Shown here: piece by piece, positions 37,961-48,045 of the stretch | How the letters are laid out: each line of letters begins with the position of its first letter | Position numbering within the stretch: position 1 is the first letter of the stretch | Notes under the pieces: generated by a model | Seen by the model: only the letters and a program-made list of their open reading frames with translations | What the model was told of the DNA's origin: nothing | The model's database searches: none | Position numbers and translations under genes: made by a program | Assembly (NCBI GenBank): GCA_964627995.1 | Contig: CAZVLN010000009.1 | Span: 1-64,000, forward strand | Origin: JAWLFI01 sp964627995 | GTDB lineage: Bacteria > Bacteroidota > Bacteroidia > Chitinophagales > Saprospiraceae | DNA length: 64,000 nt | Direction of reading: 5' to 3'

Positions 37961-40900
37961 ATGAATTCGATGAGAAAAGGACTAATTACTCTAGGCTATT
38001 TAATCATGACTTTTGCATTTGGAATAGCCCAACAGAATTCTATTACTAACTGGAATGCCATTCAAGGCGATTACAAACCTAATGACAGTTTATCTTTTGA
38101 GGTAGTTTCATTGGATTCAGAAAGATTGAAGGTTTTAGAGAGTGAGGTTTCGTCTGGTATAATCCTATCTTTTAAAGAAGATTGGAAGCAAAATTTGCTT
38201 AATACAAAACCAAAGAAATTATCCTTTTCTCTACTTTCACCAGAAGGCAATTTGATTGAATTGGACTTAGTTCGAACAGCCGGGGCTTTAGATAATTCTT
38301 CAATTCGCTTGGCCTCTTCTGAGGTTTTAGTAAATGCACCCTCAGCGGTACACTACAGAGGAGAAATTCGCGATCTGGAGGGGTCAAGTGTAGGTATTTC
38401 TATTTTGGGAAATGAAATCATGGGTGTTTTTTTCTGGGGAGGCCAAAGCTACACCTTGGGCAAATTGGAAAGTCAAGAACCGGGAGAAAACTTGCATATA
38501 TTTTATCCAAACACCAAATTGCTTCTCGATTTTCCTGACTTATGCCACATAACGGAGAATCACAATATGTCTGCTAAAAAGCCAGCGCAGTCCGAATCAT
38601 CAAATACGGATAATTGCGTCCATATGTACTTCGAAGTTACTCATGATATATTTTTGGATAAAGGTGACCTGCCAGCAACGCTTGATTATATTAATGGTGC
38701 ATTGTCTCAGGTTATAATATTATTTGAAAATGAGGACATCAATTTAGAAGTCAGTGAAATTTTGGTGTGGGATGTTCCAGACCCTTATGACGGTCCGAGT
38801 AGTGGTGATTATTTGGTTCAATTTAGAAATGAACTTGATGGGAATTATAACGGAGATTTGGCTGCCCTTTTGGGATACGGAGGAGGTGGCGGAGTAGCCT
38901 ATTTGGATGTATTATGCAATAATTTTTTTGGTGTTTCTTACAGTGGAATAGGTTCCTCTTATAATGAGGTTCCTCAATATAGCTGGACCATTATGGTAAT
39001 TTCTCATGAAATCGGCCATAATATAGGCTCCCCTCATACTCACGCTTGTTTCTGGAATGGAGATGACACTATGATTGATGGTTGTGGTCCTGAAGCTGGA
39101 TATCCGCAGAATCCCAATTGTCCTGTTGGACCATTGCCACCCACTGGGGGAACTGTAATGAGTTATTGTCATCTGATTGGGGGAACTGGGATAAATCTTG
39201 GTGAAGGTTTTCATCCACAAGTAGTTGATTTGTTTGAAGATGAAATTAGTAATGCATCTTGCTTGGGACCTTGTGAATCAACTATTCCGACTGCAGACTT
39301 TGGAGTAGTGGAGACTCAACTTTGTGAAGAAAGTACTGTCCAATTTTATAGCTTATCGTCCGCGAATACTACAGAATGGGATTGGAGTTTTCCGGGGGGA
39401 AGTCCATCTAGTAGTTCTGAGGAAAATCCATTGATAACCTACAATAACCCTGGATCCTATGATGTAATACTAGAAGTTACTTCAGCTGCAGGCGAAACCG
39501 ACGAGTTAGTTATGTCAGATTATATTTCAGTGGATAACAACGGAAGTGAAGTTTTGATTTATCAGGATTTTGAAAACGGATTGGGAGATTATGTCGTAAA
39601 TAACTCTTCTGGGCCGAGTTTTGAAATCACAACCAATGGCTCTGGAAGTACTTACGGTGCTTCTGCTTTATGGCTCGACAATTATAACAATTCAAATGGA
39701 GATTTCGATGAGTTGAGAAGTCCTGTATTTAGTCTACTAGCCTATAATTCTGCAACTTTATACATAGATTATGCGGTAACCAGACGTAATAATGTAAGTG
39801 ACTCATTGGTCATTTATGCCTCAAGAGATGGAGGCGCAAGCTTTGAGCATGTGGTTGGCTTTTTTGAGAATGGCTCCGGAACGTATTCGACTCATACGAA
39901 TACAAATAGCGAATTCACACCAGAGAATGCTGATCAATGGTGCTTAAGTGGAACAGGGAATTCATGTTTAGAGATTGACTTGAGTTCATTTACTCGAGAG
40001 GATAATGTTCAATTGCAAATTCGAAATAAACACTTTGGTGGTAATAATTTATTTATTGATCGTCTTTGGATACAAACGGATTGTTATGACTTAGATGTTC
40101 CCTCTGCAGATTTTAGTGCGGATCCAGCAGAGGGCTGTGCGAGCATGGTGGTTGAGTTTACGGACTTATCTACTGAGTTTCCTCAGTCTCACGATTGGAT
40201 TTTTGATGGAGGCATTCCTAACAACTCTTCTGATCCCAATCCTACCATTATTTATGACCAACCCGGTGAGTACGCGGTTACACTTACAGTTACTAATCCA
40301 GAGGGTACAGATACTGAAACAAAGATCGGCTACATAATGGTTGGAGATGACCCTACGGCAGACTTTGAGATTGATATAACAGATCGTACAGTTGATTTCA
40401 CATACATTGGGGAACGAGCTATATCGTTCGATTGGCTTTTTGGTGACGGAAACGGGTCGACAGAAGAGAATCCCACGCATACCTATGTCGAAGACGGAGA
40501 ATATAATGTTGAATTGACAGTAACTAATGATTGTGGAACTGCAACTACCGAACTTTCAGTAGTTATATCCACACTGCCTGTTGCTGAAATAGATATTTCA
40601 TCGACTCAAGGTTGTGAGCCTTTATCGGTCTTTTTTGATGCAAGTGAAAGCGGTAATACAGATGACTATTATTGGGAATTTGATGGAGGATCACCTTCTT
40701 CATCTACTAATGATACTGTTAATGTTACCTATTCCGAGCCAGGAACTTACGATGTCTTATTTATAGCTTCTAATGAGAATGGGGACGACACTATTTATTA
40801 TGTGGACCACATTTCTGTGGATCCTCTTCCTCATGCAGAGTTTAACACTGGTTTAAATGACCTTACCGCCACATTTTATAATTTGTCTCAGGATTACACT

Positions 40901-43222
40901 GATGTGTTTTGGGATTTCGGAGATGGTGAAACCACATCTTCTAATTCACCGGAACATACCTATGAGGACGTAGGCACTTATACCGTTCAACTTGTCGCAT
41001 CTAATGGATGTGGAGCAGATACCTTTTTACGTGAAATTGAAGTGTATGTTCCGGTCGAGATTGATTTTTCAGCCAACCCAGAAGAGGGTTGCGCTGCTCT
41101 GGCTGTGCAGTTTGCAAACAACACAGTTTATGCGGATTCCCTTGAATGGGTTTTCGAGGGCGGAATCCCAAATACTTCATCAGAAACAAATCCTTCTGTG
41201 TTATATGAAAATGAAGGAAACTTTGATGTCCAACTTATAGCCTGGAATGCCCAGTATACTGATACGCTTACTTTGTCAGACTACATCCATGTGAATGAAT
41301 CTCCAACAGCTGGTTTTTCTTTTACTGCAAATGAAACTAGCGTTCAATTTTCCAACAGTTCTAGCACTAGCACTTCTTACTCTTGGGATTTTGGTGATGG
41401 AAATACTTCTACAGCAGAAAATCCAATTCATGAATACGCTTCAGATGGCACATACTTGGCAAGCTTGATTGCAATGAATGGTTGCGGTTCTGACACAAGC
41501 GTCAGACAAATTATCATTTCAACAGATGCGATAGCTGGCTTCACTGCGAATACTCTTGAGGGTTGTCCTGGTGTAACCATAGAGTTTATTGATCAGTCTT
41601 CCGCAAATACTACTGAATGGTCATGGATCTTTGAAGGTGGTTCGCCCACTAATTCATCGGAACAAGATCCCGTCGTATCTTATGACTCTCCGGGCACATA
41701 TGATGTTACGCTTATTGCTAGTTCATCAAATGGTAGTGACACTCTATCCGTAGTCGATTATATCACAATTTATGAATTACCTTCTGCTAGCTTTGCTTAT
41801 AATGTGAATGATCGACAACTAACTCTTGAGAATCAATCTAATCATAGTACAAGTTATTATTGGGATTTCGGAGATGGTAGCTCATCTTCAGAAGAAAGTC
41901 CTACACATGAATATACACAGGACGGAATATATGATGTTGAATTATCAGCGATAAATGAGTGCGATACCTCTAATTTTTCTTTGAGTATAGAAGTTTTTAC
42001 GCTACCAACTTCGGATTTTTCTGCAAGTGTAACAGAAGGCTGTGGAGATTTGGTCGTCGAGTTTCAAAATAGCTCAACGGAGAACGCTTTAGATTTTCAA
42101 TGGTTTTTCCCCGGTGCTGATCCAGAGGTTTCATTTGAGGAAAACCCTGAAGTCATCTATTTTGTTCCTGGTCTTCATACAGTTACTTTAATTGTGTCAA
42201 ACCCATCAGGTGCGGATACTCTAATGATTGAAGAATTTATTAATATTTATCCATCACCTCAGCCATTTTTTGATTATGACGTAGATAGCCTCACAATATC
42301 CTTTGAGGATTTATCTAGCTATGTAGACCGATATTATTGGGACTTTGGAGATGGACAATCAGACACAACTGCTCAACCTACTCATACCTATGCTGTAGAT
42401 AGCAGTTATGAAGTCACTTTAATGGGCATGAACGATTGTGATACTGTACGGCTAACCCGGACTGTAGGTACAGAAGGATTACCGCAAGCGAAGTTCAATG
42501 TGTTAGGTGAACGATTGGGATGTGTTCCATTGACTGTGGAGCTAAATAATGAAACAGCTGGAGATGGTATTGAATATCAGTGGATATTTCCAGGTGGAAG
42601 CCCGGACAGCTCAGATGCGGTAAATCCCTCAGTCACATATGACAGCGCAGGTATTTACCCAATCACTCTAATTGCATATAATGCCAATGGTTCAAATCAA
42701 TTTACACTCCAAAATGCAATTCGTGTGATCGAACTGCCTTCTTCGAGTTTTACTTTTTCTTCGCAGACTGATTTCACTTATTCTTTTCAGAGTGAGATTG
42801 AGGGAGAGGAGATCACAAATGTCCAATGGTTTTTCGGTGACGGTAATGGGTCAAGCGAAGAGAATCCCTCGCATACTTTTGAAGCCGATGGTGTATATGA
42901 TGTGATGCTGGTTGTTTCCAATATTTGTGGAAATGATACTGCTGGACAAACCATTCAAATACAGACGACTAGTGTAACTTCATTTGAGGATAAATCCTTA
43001 CAAGTTTATCCCAACCCCGCCCAGGACCGAGTTTTTATTTCTCCCTGGCCGGCAGATGCACGAATTGAAATTCATAACAGCCTGGGCGCGATTAAAGAGG
43101 TTTGGAGGCCGAGTAGTACGAATAGGTATCTATCTGTGCATAGACTACCTGCCGGAATGTACTTTATACACATTATTCGAGATCAGGATCGAATTACCGC
43201 TCCTCTAATAATTCAACGGTAA
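37961..43222 (+). CDS. Secreted zinc metalloprotease with 13 PKD domains
   Basis: A 1753-aa secreted protease. A signal peptide (about residues 1-23, ending GIAQ) precedes a propeptide-like region. The catalytic domain has the reprolysin-type zinc motif HEIGHNIGSPH starting at residue 349, with a later Met-turn candidate GGTVMSYCH. Then come one PKD domain (about 440-520), a jelly-roll/MAM-like domain (about 525-715) and twelve PKD domains to about residue 1670, alternating between a GG-type and a FGDG-type. The end (SLQVYPNPAQDRVFIS ... LPAGMYFIHII) is a T9SS type A sorting domain. It starts 1 nt after the giant protein's stop, so the two form an operon. Likely degrades extracellular protein. 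Confidence 0.88.
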   Translation: MNSMRKGLITLGYLIMTFAFGIAQQNSITNWNAIQGDYKPNDSLSFEVVSLDSERLKVLESEVSSGIILSFKEDWKQNLLNTKPKKLSFSLLSPEGNLIELDLVRTAGALDNSSIRLASSEVLVNAPSAVHYRGEIRDLEGSSVGISILGNEIMGVFFWGGQSYTLGKLESQEPGENLHIFYPNTKLLLDFPDLCHITENHNMSAKKPAQSESSNTDNCVHMYFEVTHDIFLDKGDLPATLDYINGALSQVIILFENEDINLEVSEILVWDVPDPYDGPSSGDYLVQFRNELDGNYNGDLAALLGYGGGGGVAYLDVLCNNFFGVSYSGIGSSYNEVPQYSWTIMVISHEIGHNIGSPHTHACFWNGDDTMIDGCGPEAGYPQNPNCPVGPLPPTGGTVMSYCHLIGGTGINLGEGFHPQVVDLFEDEISNASCLGPCESTIPTADFGVVETQLCEESTVQFYSLSSANTTEWDWSFPGGSPSSSSEENPLITYNNPGSYDVILEVTSAAGETDELVMSDYISVDNNGSEVLIYQDFENGLGDYVVNNSSGPSFEITTNGSGSTYGASALWLDNYNNSNGDFDELRSPVFSLLAYNSATLYIDYAVTRRNNVSDSLVIYASRDGGASFEHVVGFFENGSGTYSTHTNTNSEFTPENADQWCLSGTGNSCLEIDLSSFTREDNVQLQIRNKHFGGNNLFIDRLWIQTDCYDLDVPSADFSADPAEGCASMVVEFTDLSTEFPQSHDWIFDGGIPNNSSDPNPTIIYDQPGEYAVTLTVTNPEGTDTETKIGYIMVGDDPTADFEIDITDRTVDFTYIGERAISFDWLFGDGNGSTEENPTHTYVEDGEYNVELTVTNDCGTATTELSVVISTLPVAEIDISSTQGCEPLSVFFDASESGNTDDYYWEFDGGSPSSSTNDTVNVTYSEPGTYDVLFIASNENGDDTIYYVDHISVDPLPHAEFNTGLNDLTATFYNLSQDYTDVFWDFGDGETTSSNSPEHTYEDVGTYTVQLVASNGCGADTFLREIEVYVPVEIDFSANPEEGCAALAVQFANNTVYADSLEWVFEGGIPNTSSETNPSVLYENEGNFDVQLIAWNAQYTDTLTLSDYIHVNESPTAGFSFTANETSVQFSNSSSTSTSYSWDFGDGNTSTAENPIHEYASDGTYLASLIAMNGCGSDTSVRQIIISTDAIAGFTANTLEGCPGVTIEFIDQSSANTTEWSWIFEGGSPTNSSEQDPVVSYDSPGTYDVTLIASSSNGSDTLSVVDYITIYELPSASFAYNVNDRQLTLENQSNHSTSYYWDFGDGSSSSEESPTHEYTQDGIYDVELSAINECDTSNFSLSIEVFTLPTSDFSASVTEGCGDLVVEFQNSSTENALDFQWFFPGADPEVSFEENPEVIYFVPGLHTVTLIVSNPSGADTLMIEEFINIYPSPQPFFDYDVDSLTISFEDLSSYVDRYYWDFGDGQSDTTAQPTHTYAVDSSYEVTLMGMNDCDTVRLTRTVGTEGLPQAKFNVLGERLGCVPLTVELNNETAGDGIEYQWIFPGGSPDSSDAVNPSVTYDSAGIYPITLIAYNANGSNQFTLQNAIRVIELPSSSFTFSSQTDFTYSFQSEIEGEEITNVQWFFGDGNGSSEENPSHTFEADGVYDVMLVVSNICGNDTAGQTIQIQTTSVTSFEDKSLQVYPNPAQDRVFISPWPADARIEIHNSLGAIKEVWRPSSTNRYLSVHRLPAGMYFIHIIRDQDRITAPLIIQR

Positions 43223-43255
43223 GGAATATAATCTAACTTAAACGGGAAGAATGCT

Positions 43256-43370
43256 GCGTGAGGTGCCTGGACGGTCGCGCCCTGGCGCGAGTCTCCGAAG
43301 CGCTTGTTAAAGTGCGCCGGAGACGGAACCCTGGAAGGGACCGACCCCCAATTCTTTGGGGGGCACGCCC
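43256..43370 (+). repeat. GC-rich structured intergenic element, copy D
   Basis: Closed by GCGTG (43256-43260) with CACGC (43364-43368). CGCGC/GCGCG (43276-43280 with 43285-43289), GTCTCCG (43291-43297) with CGGAGAC (43318-43324), and CCCCC (43345-43349) with GGGGG form internal hairpins. The GTCTCCG/CGGAGAC stem takes the place of TCCCGAG/CTCGGGA in copy A. It shares ACCCTGGAAGGGACCGACC with copy E and GGCACGCCCTAA with copy A. Lies between the protease and argS, same strand as both. Confidence 0.8.
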
Positions 43371-43430
43371 TAAAACCAATTTAGATTCTATTTTTTATTG
43401 CCATAATGAGGGAGGGACCTAAGTATATAC

Positions 43431-43438
43431 TATTTTTG
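43431..43438 (+). promoter_or_regulatory. Putative -7 box of argS-glnS
   Basis: TATTTTTG, an exact TAnnTTTG match, directly overlaps the GTG at 43438 that gives the longest argS frame. This argues for the ATG at 43447 or 43462 as the real start. Confidence 0.5.
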
Positions 43439-43446
43439 TGCTTTCA

Positions 43447-45300
43447 ATGAAGAAAAAATTCATGATAGAAGAAGAATTGCGACAGCTGGTGCAAAAGCTG
43501 ATGGTAAATAAGTATAATGTAGAATCTGACTTGGATATATCGGTGCAGTCCACTCGACAGGAAGTAGACGGAGATCTTACTGTGGTACTTTTTCCCTTAT
43601 TGAAAGTTGCTCGAACAAATCCCGCGCAGCTGGGTCAAATAATTGGAGAAGAGTTAATAGAGAATTGTGATGCGGTTAAATCTTTTGATGTGGTCAAGGG
43701 ATTTTTAAATCTAAAGCTGACAGATTCCTTTTGGTTGCAGACAATAGAAAAGGCCGGTTTGGATCCAGATTATGGAAAGTGGGAAGCTAAAGGCGAGAAA
43801 ACTATTGTTGAGTTTAGTAGTCCTAATACCAATAAACCGCTACACCTCGGGCACATTCGAAATATTTTATTAGGGAGTTCGCTGGCTAATATATTGGAAT
43901 ATAACGGTCACGAAGTTGTTCGAACTCAAGTGATTAATGATAGAGGCATAGCTATATGTAAGTCAATGGTCATTCAGCGCGATTATATGGATGGAGAGTC
44001 TCCCCAAACTGTCGGGAAGAAGGGAGACCATTACGTAGGGGATTTGTATGTTCGCTTTGAAACAGAATTCAAATCAGAATACGAGAAATGGCAGGCTACG
44101 GAGGCGGCAGAAGAGGTATATGATTCTTTATCCAAAGAGGGTGAAGCTCGCGATGTGTTTTTTAAGCGCTGGAAAAACGAGTATTTCAATCAATTCTCTT
44201 CATTAGGTAAAGAGGCGAAAAACATGCTTTTAGCCTGGGAAGCCGGTGAGCCAAGGGTTATCAAATTGTGGGAACGGATGAATAGCTGGGTATATGAAGG
44301 CTTTGAACAAACCTATGGTCGTTTGGATGTTGAGTTTGACCTCAATTATTACGAATCTAAGACCTATTCATTGGGCAATACTTACGTAGACGAAGGGCTG
44401 AAAGCAGGCATATTTGAAAAGAAGCAGGATGGCAGTATTTGGGTAGACCTTACCGAACGTGGTTTAGATGAAAAAATTCTGCGTCGTGCCGATGGTACTT
44501 CCCTTTATATAACACAAGATATAGGAACAGCGCAAAAGCGTTTTGAGGATTTTGGCCAGGATCGAATGATATATGTTGTGGGTAACGAACAGGAATACCA
44601 TTTTCAGGTTTTATTCGAGGTATTAGATTTATTAGAAGCCTCTTATGCCAATCAGTGTTATCATTTATCCTATGGAATGGTGGATTTGCCGCATGGAAAA
44701 ATGAAATCGCGAGAAGGTAATGTTGTCGATGCAGATGATTTGATGAATGAAGTTGTCCAGCAGGCGGAGGAAAATGCCAAGGAGCGTGGGGATTTGTCTG
44801 ATCTCACTCAAGCTGAGCGCAAGGTAATTTATGAACGTGTAGGTTTAGCTGCTTTAAAGTTTTTCATAATTAAGGTCAACCCTCAGAAGCGAATGGTTTT
44901 TAATCCAGAAGCCTCCCTGGATTTGCAGGGCCAAACCGGTCCGTATATACAGAATGCCTATGTTCGCATTCAGTCCATATTCAGGAAGGTAGGTTGTCCA
45001 GATGTAAATCAGATACCTTCTGCCTACGATTGGGCACCGCAAGAGCGTGCTGTGGTGGCTGCTCTGCGTCAGTTCCCTCTTGTTATTGCAGAGGCAGCCG
45101 AACGATATGATCCGTCCCATGTTGCACATTACGCTTATGAATTGGCAAAGTTATTTCACAAGTTTTATCACGATATTTCCATTCAACGGGCGGAAAGCCC
45201 GGCTGTACGGCACGTACGTTTGTTGTTGTGTCAGGCAGTGGCAGCTGTAATTGAAAAAAGTATGGGGTTGTTAGGAATGGAGATGCCGCAAAGAATGTAA
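43447..45300 (+). CDS. argS: Arginyl-tRNA synthetase
   Basis: About 617 aa, class I synthetase charging tRNA-Arg. The HIGH motif is HLGHIRN within NKPLHLGHIRNILLG near residue 130. The signature loop equivalent to KMSKS is MKSREG in GKMKSREGNVVD, as is usual for bacterial ArgRS. The anticodon-binding helical domain at the C-terminus contains QTGPYIQNAYVRIQSI and ends in MGLLGMEMPQRM, typical of the family. The N-terminal additional domain spans the first 100 residues. Start chosen at ATG 43447 because the upstream GTG overlaps a -7 promoter box; ATG 43462 is also possible. glnS follows 4 nt later. Confidence 0.94.
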   Translation: MKKKFMIEEELRQLVQKLMVNKYNVESDLDISVQSTRQEVDGDLTVVLFPLLKVARTNPAQLGQIIGEELIENCDAVKSFDVVKGFLNLKLTDSFWLQTIEKAGLDPDYGKWEAKGEKTIVEFSSPNTNKPLHLGHIRNILLGSSLANILEYNGHEVVRTQVINDRGIAICKSMVIQRDYMDGESPQTVGKKGDHYVGDLYVRFETEFKSEYEKWQATEAAEEVYDSLSKEGEARDVFFKRWKNEYFNQFSSLGKEAKNMLLAWEAGEPRVIKLWERMNSWVYEGFEQTYGRLDVEFDLNYYESKTYSLGNTYVDEGLKAGIFEKKQDGSIWVDLTERGLDEKILRRADGTSLYITQDIGTAQKRFEDFGQDRMIYVVGNEQEYHFQVLFEVLDLLEASYANQCYHLSYGMVDLPHGKMKSREGNVVDADDLMNEVVQQAEENAKERGDLSDLTQAERKVIYERVGLAALKFFIIKVNPQKRMVFNPEASLDLQGQTGPYIQNAYVRIQSIFRKVGCPDVNQIPSAYDWAPQERAVVAALRQFPLVIAEAAERYDPSHVAHYAYELAKLFHKFYHDISIQRAESPAVRHVRLLLCQAVAAVIEKSMGLLGMEMPQRM

Positions 45301-45304
45301 AGAT

Positions 45305-47029
45305 ATGAGCGAGAAGAAAAGTTTAAACTTTATAGAGCAAATCGTTAAAGACGATATTGAAAATGGTCTTCACGGGGGACGTGTGCATACGCGGTTCCCA
45401 CCCGAACCCAATGGGTACTTACATATTGGGCATGCCAAATCCATTGTATTGAATTTTGAGCTGGCAGCTTCCCATGGGGGAACTACAAACTTGCGTTTTG
45501 ACGATACGAATCCGACTAAAGAAAGTATAGAATACGTAGAGTCAATTAAGCACGATGTCAGTTGGTTAGGGTATAATTGGGGAGACCGTGAATACTATAC
45601 CTCAGACTATTTTCAGCAATTATATGATTTTGCAATACAGTTGATCCAACAGGGGCAAGCATATGTCGATGATACGCCACCTGAAGAGATGGCAGACATG
45701 AAAGGTACACCGACCCGGCCTGGTGTAGAAAGCGCATTCCGAGAACGACAGGTTGAGGAAAATATCGAGTTGTTTGAGGGGATGCGTGATGGAAAATTTG
45801 ATGAGGGTAGCCGAGTACTTCGAGCTAAGATCGATATGACTTCGCCCAATATGCATTTACGTGACCCTATTTTATACCGCATTAAAAAGGAACCGCATCA
45901 CAGAACAGGAGATGATTGGTGTATTTATCCCATGTATGATTTTGCGCATGGACAAAGTGATTCTGTAGAGAAAATAACACACTCCTTGTGTACAGTAGAA
46001 TTTGAGAATCATCGTCCCCTATACAATTGGTTTATCGAAAAGCTCGATATATTTCCGAGTCGACAGATCGAATTTGCCCGACTTAATTTAAATTATACTG
46101 TTTTAAGTAAGCGCAGGTTACTAAAACTAGTTGAAATGGGTATAGTAAGTTCATGGGATGACCCCAGAATGCCTACTATTTCAGGTATGCGCAGGAGAGG
46201 GTATAGTCCTGAAGCCATTCAGAGTTTCTGCCGTGAAATTGGTGTTGCAAAGCGTGACAATTTGATTAGCATGTCGTTGTTGGAATATCACGTTCGCGAA
46301 CATTTGAACGAAGTTGCACCACGAATTATGGCTGTTACCGACCCTGTAGAGCTTGTGATTACTAGTTATTCTGAAGGTAAGTCAGAGACCTTATCTATTG
46401 AGAATAATCCTGAAAAACCAGAGACAGGAGATCGGGATGTTCAATTTAGCCGTGAAATATGGATCGAACGTAGTGATTTCATGGAGAACCCGCCAGAGAA
46501 GTTTTATCGGTTGGGACCTGGCCGCAAAGTGCGTCTTAAAGGAGCTTTTATTATAGAGTGTACGGGCTTTGACACAGATGATGAAACTGGCAATGTAAGC
46601 CGTATTTATGCGAAACATTTCCCTGAAAGTAGGAGTGGAGAAGATGATTCCGGTATTAAAGTGAAAGGGACGATACATTGGGTAAATAAGGCTGATGCAT
46701 TAGAAGCTAAAATTTTGGCCTATGACCGGTTGTTTAATGACGCTACACCCGCGAGTCATGATGATAAAGAATTTACTGAATTTATTAATCCGGACTCCTT
46801 ATCTATAATTGAGGGTGCGAAGGTAGAGCGATCTATGAAAGATGCAAAACCGATGGAACGTTATCAGTTTTTGCGCAAAGGGTACTATTGTGTAGATCAG
46901 TCTAGCACACCGGAAATGCTTGTCTTTAATCGGACAGTTATGCTTAGAGATCCATGGAAAAAGGTGGAAAAGCAGCAACTCAATCGTTTAAAACAGAAGC
47001 AGCAGCGAGCAAGGAAAAAGAATAAATAA
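45305..47029 (+). CDS. glnS: Glutaminyl-tRNA synthetase
   Basis: A 574-aa class I synthetase attaching glutamine to tRNA-Gln. RFPPEPNGYLHIGHAKS near residue 30 contains the GlnRS-type HIGH signature, and the signature loop is VLSKRRL in the middle of the protein. Two C-terminal beta-barrels for anticodon recognition fill the last third (for example KVRLKGAFIIECTGF). The PPEPNG form marks GlnRS rather than GltX. It follows argS by 4 nt, an operon of two synthetases. A Lys-rich tail (KQKQQRARKKNK) closes the protein. Confidence 0.94.
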   Translation: MSEKKSLNFIEQIVKDDIENGLHGGRVHTRFPPEPNGYLHIGHAKSIVLNFELAASHGGTTNLRFDDTNPTKESIEYVESIKHDVSWLGYNWGDREYYTSDYFQQLYDFAIQLIQQGQAYVDDTPPEEMADMKGTPTRPGVESAFRERQVEENIELFEGMRDGKFDEGSRVLRAKIDMTSPNMHLRDPILYRIKKEPHHRTGDDWCIYPMYDFAHGQSDSVEKITHSLCTVEFENHRPLYNWFIEKLDIFPSRQIEFARLNLNYTVLSKRRLLKLVEMGIVSSWDDPRMPTISGMRRRGYSPEAIQSFCREIGVAKRDNLISMSLLEYHVREHLNEVAPRIMAVTDPVELVITSYSEGKSETLSIENNPEKPETGDRDVQFSREIWIERSDFMENPPEKFYRLGPGRKVRLKGAFIIECTGFDTDDETGNVSRIYAKHFPESRSGEDDSGIKVKGTIHWVNKADALEAKILAYDRLFNDATPASHDDKEFTEFINPDSLSIIEGAKVERSMKDAKPMERYQFLRKGYYCVDQSSTPEMLVFNRTVMLRDPWKKVEKQQLNRLKQKQQRARKKNK

Positions 47030-47035
47030 ACAGGA

Positions 47036-47908
47036 TTAAAAATCAATGATTTCGATTTCTACTCGTCGATTCATTTTCCGCTCATGGTCATTGCGTTCCA
47101 GCGGGTAAAGAGGTTGTGTTCGTGCGAAGCCTTGGTAGCTCAATCGGTTTGAGTCTATTCCATTTCGAACCAGATATTTATAAATGTTATGCGCTCTATT
47201 AATTGAGAGCCGTTCCTCTTGGGTATCTTTATCAATGCCATCTCGGCCAGCTGGGGCGCAGCATACGTGTCCCTGCAATTCAATTTGGAGTGAAGGATGT
47301 TTTTCTAGTATGTGAAGAAGTTTCTTTAATCGAGGAATTGACTCGGTTAATAATATGTGTCGGCCAGGGCGGAAATAAAGCCTATCAATGACAAGTTTAT
47401 CACCTCGATTTAGCTCATTTAAATTGAATTCACTGAATATCAAGGGCTCCGTTCGATTTGCCAAAACCACCATAACTTTTCGGTCTTCGGGCACGCGTTG
47501 ATTGGGAGGGAGCGATCGTTGAATACTTCCTTTTCCACGAATAGACTCAATTAGCGAAACGGGTATATCCATATTTTGTAAAAACGAAACTACAGCAGCA
47601 GCTCGACGTGCTGACAAGTCCTGATTGTATGGGTCTGACCCCGTATGGTCCGCGTATCCGTGAACCAATAGAATTTTATTTGGAGTATTGAATAATTTAT
47701 CTTTCAATGCTTTTAATGGTTCAGTATACTTAGGCTTAATCAAAGTTTTGTCGTGATCAAAATATATGATAAGCGTATCATGGAGACTAGGGGGTTGTGC
47801 AAAAGAGTGAGTTGATACTATAAATACACATACTAAAAGCTGAAAAACTGATTTTATAAACCTTATGAACGTCAAAACAAAGAGCGATTTGTGGTATATG
47901 ATATCCAT
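47036..47908 (-). CDS. Protein with two tandem OmpA peptidoglycan-binding domains
   Basis: A 290-aa envelope protein. A hydrophobic signal peptide ends at HSFAQ (about residue 37). Two OmpA-like domains follow in tandem. The first spans about residues 45-150 with VHGYADHTGSDPYNQDLSARRAAAVVSFL; the second spans about 165-290 with QIELQGHVCCAP, RLSINRAHNIYKYLVRNGI and ERKMNRRVEIE. The second has an inserted CC pair. It would bind peptidoglycan from the periplasm and anchor the outer membrane. No transmembrane beta-barrel is present, so it may be soluble or attached to another protein. Ends 7 nt from convergent glnS. Divergent from glnN. Confidence 0.8.
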   Translation of the reverse strand: MDIIYHKSLFVLTFIRFIKSVFQLLVCVFIVSTHSFAQPPSLHDTLIIYFDHDKTLIKPKYTEPLKALKDKLFNTPNKILLVHGYADHTGSDPYNQDLSARRAAAVVSFLQNMDIPVSLIESIRGKGSIQRSLPPNQRVPEDRKVMVVLANRTEPLIFSEFNLNELNRGDKLVIDRLYFRPGRHILLTESIPRLKKLLHILEKHPSLQIELQGHVCCAPAGRDGIDKDTQEERLSINRAHNIYKYLVRNGIDSNRLSYQGFARTQPLYPLERNDHERKMNRRVEIEIIDF

Positions 47909-48045
47909 TTCGTGTTAAGAAGAATTAGATTTTGAATATTTTATATGTAAGTATTAGATCTTCTGTTTTTTATCTCTAAATTAGCGGCGTATTTAAAATT
48001 AGGGCACTAAGGTATTAACCTAACATCTAAAATATAGATAATATT

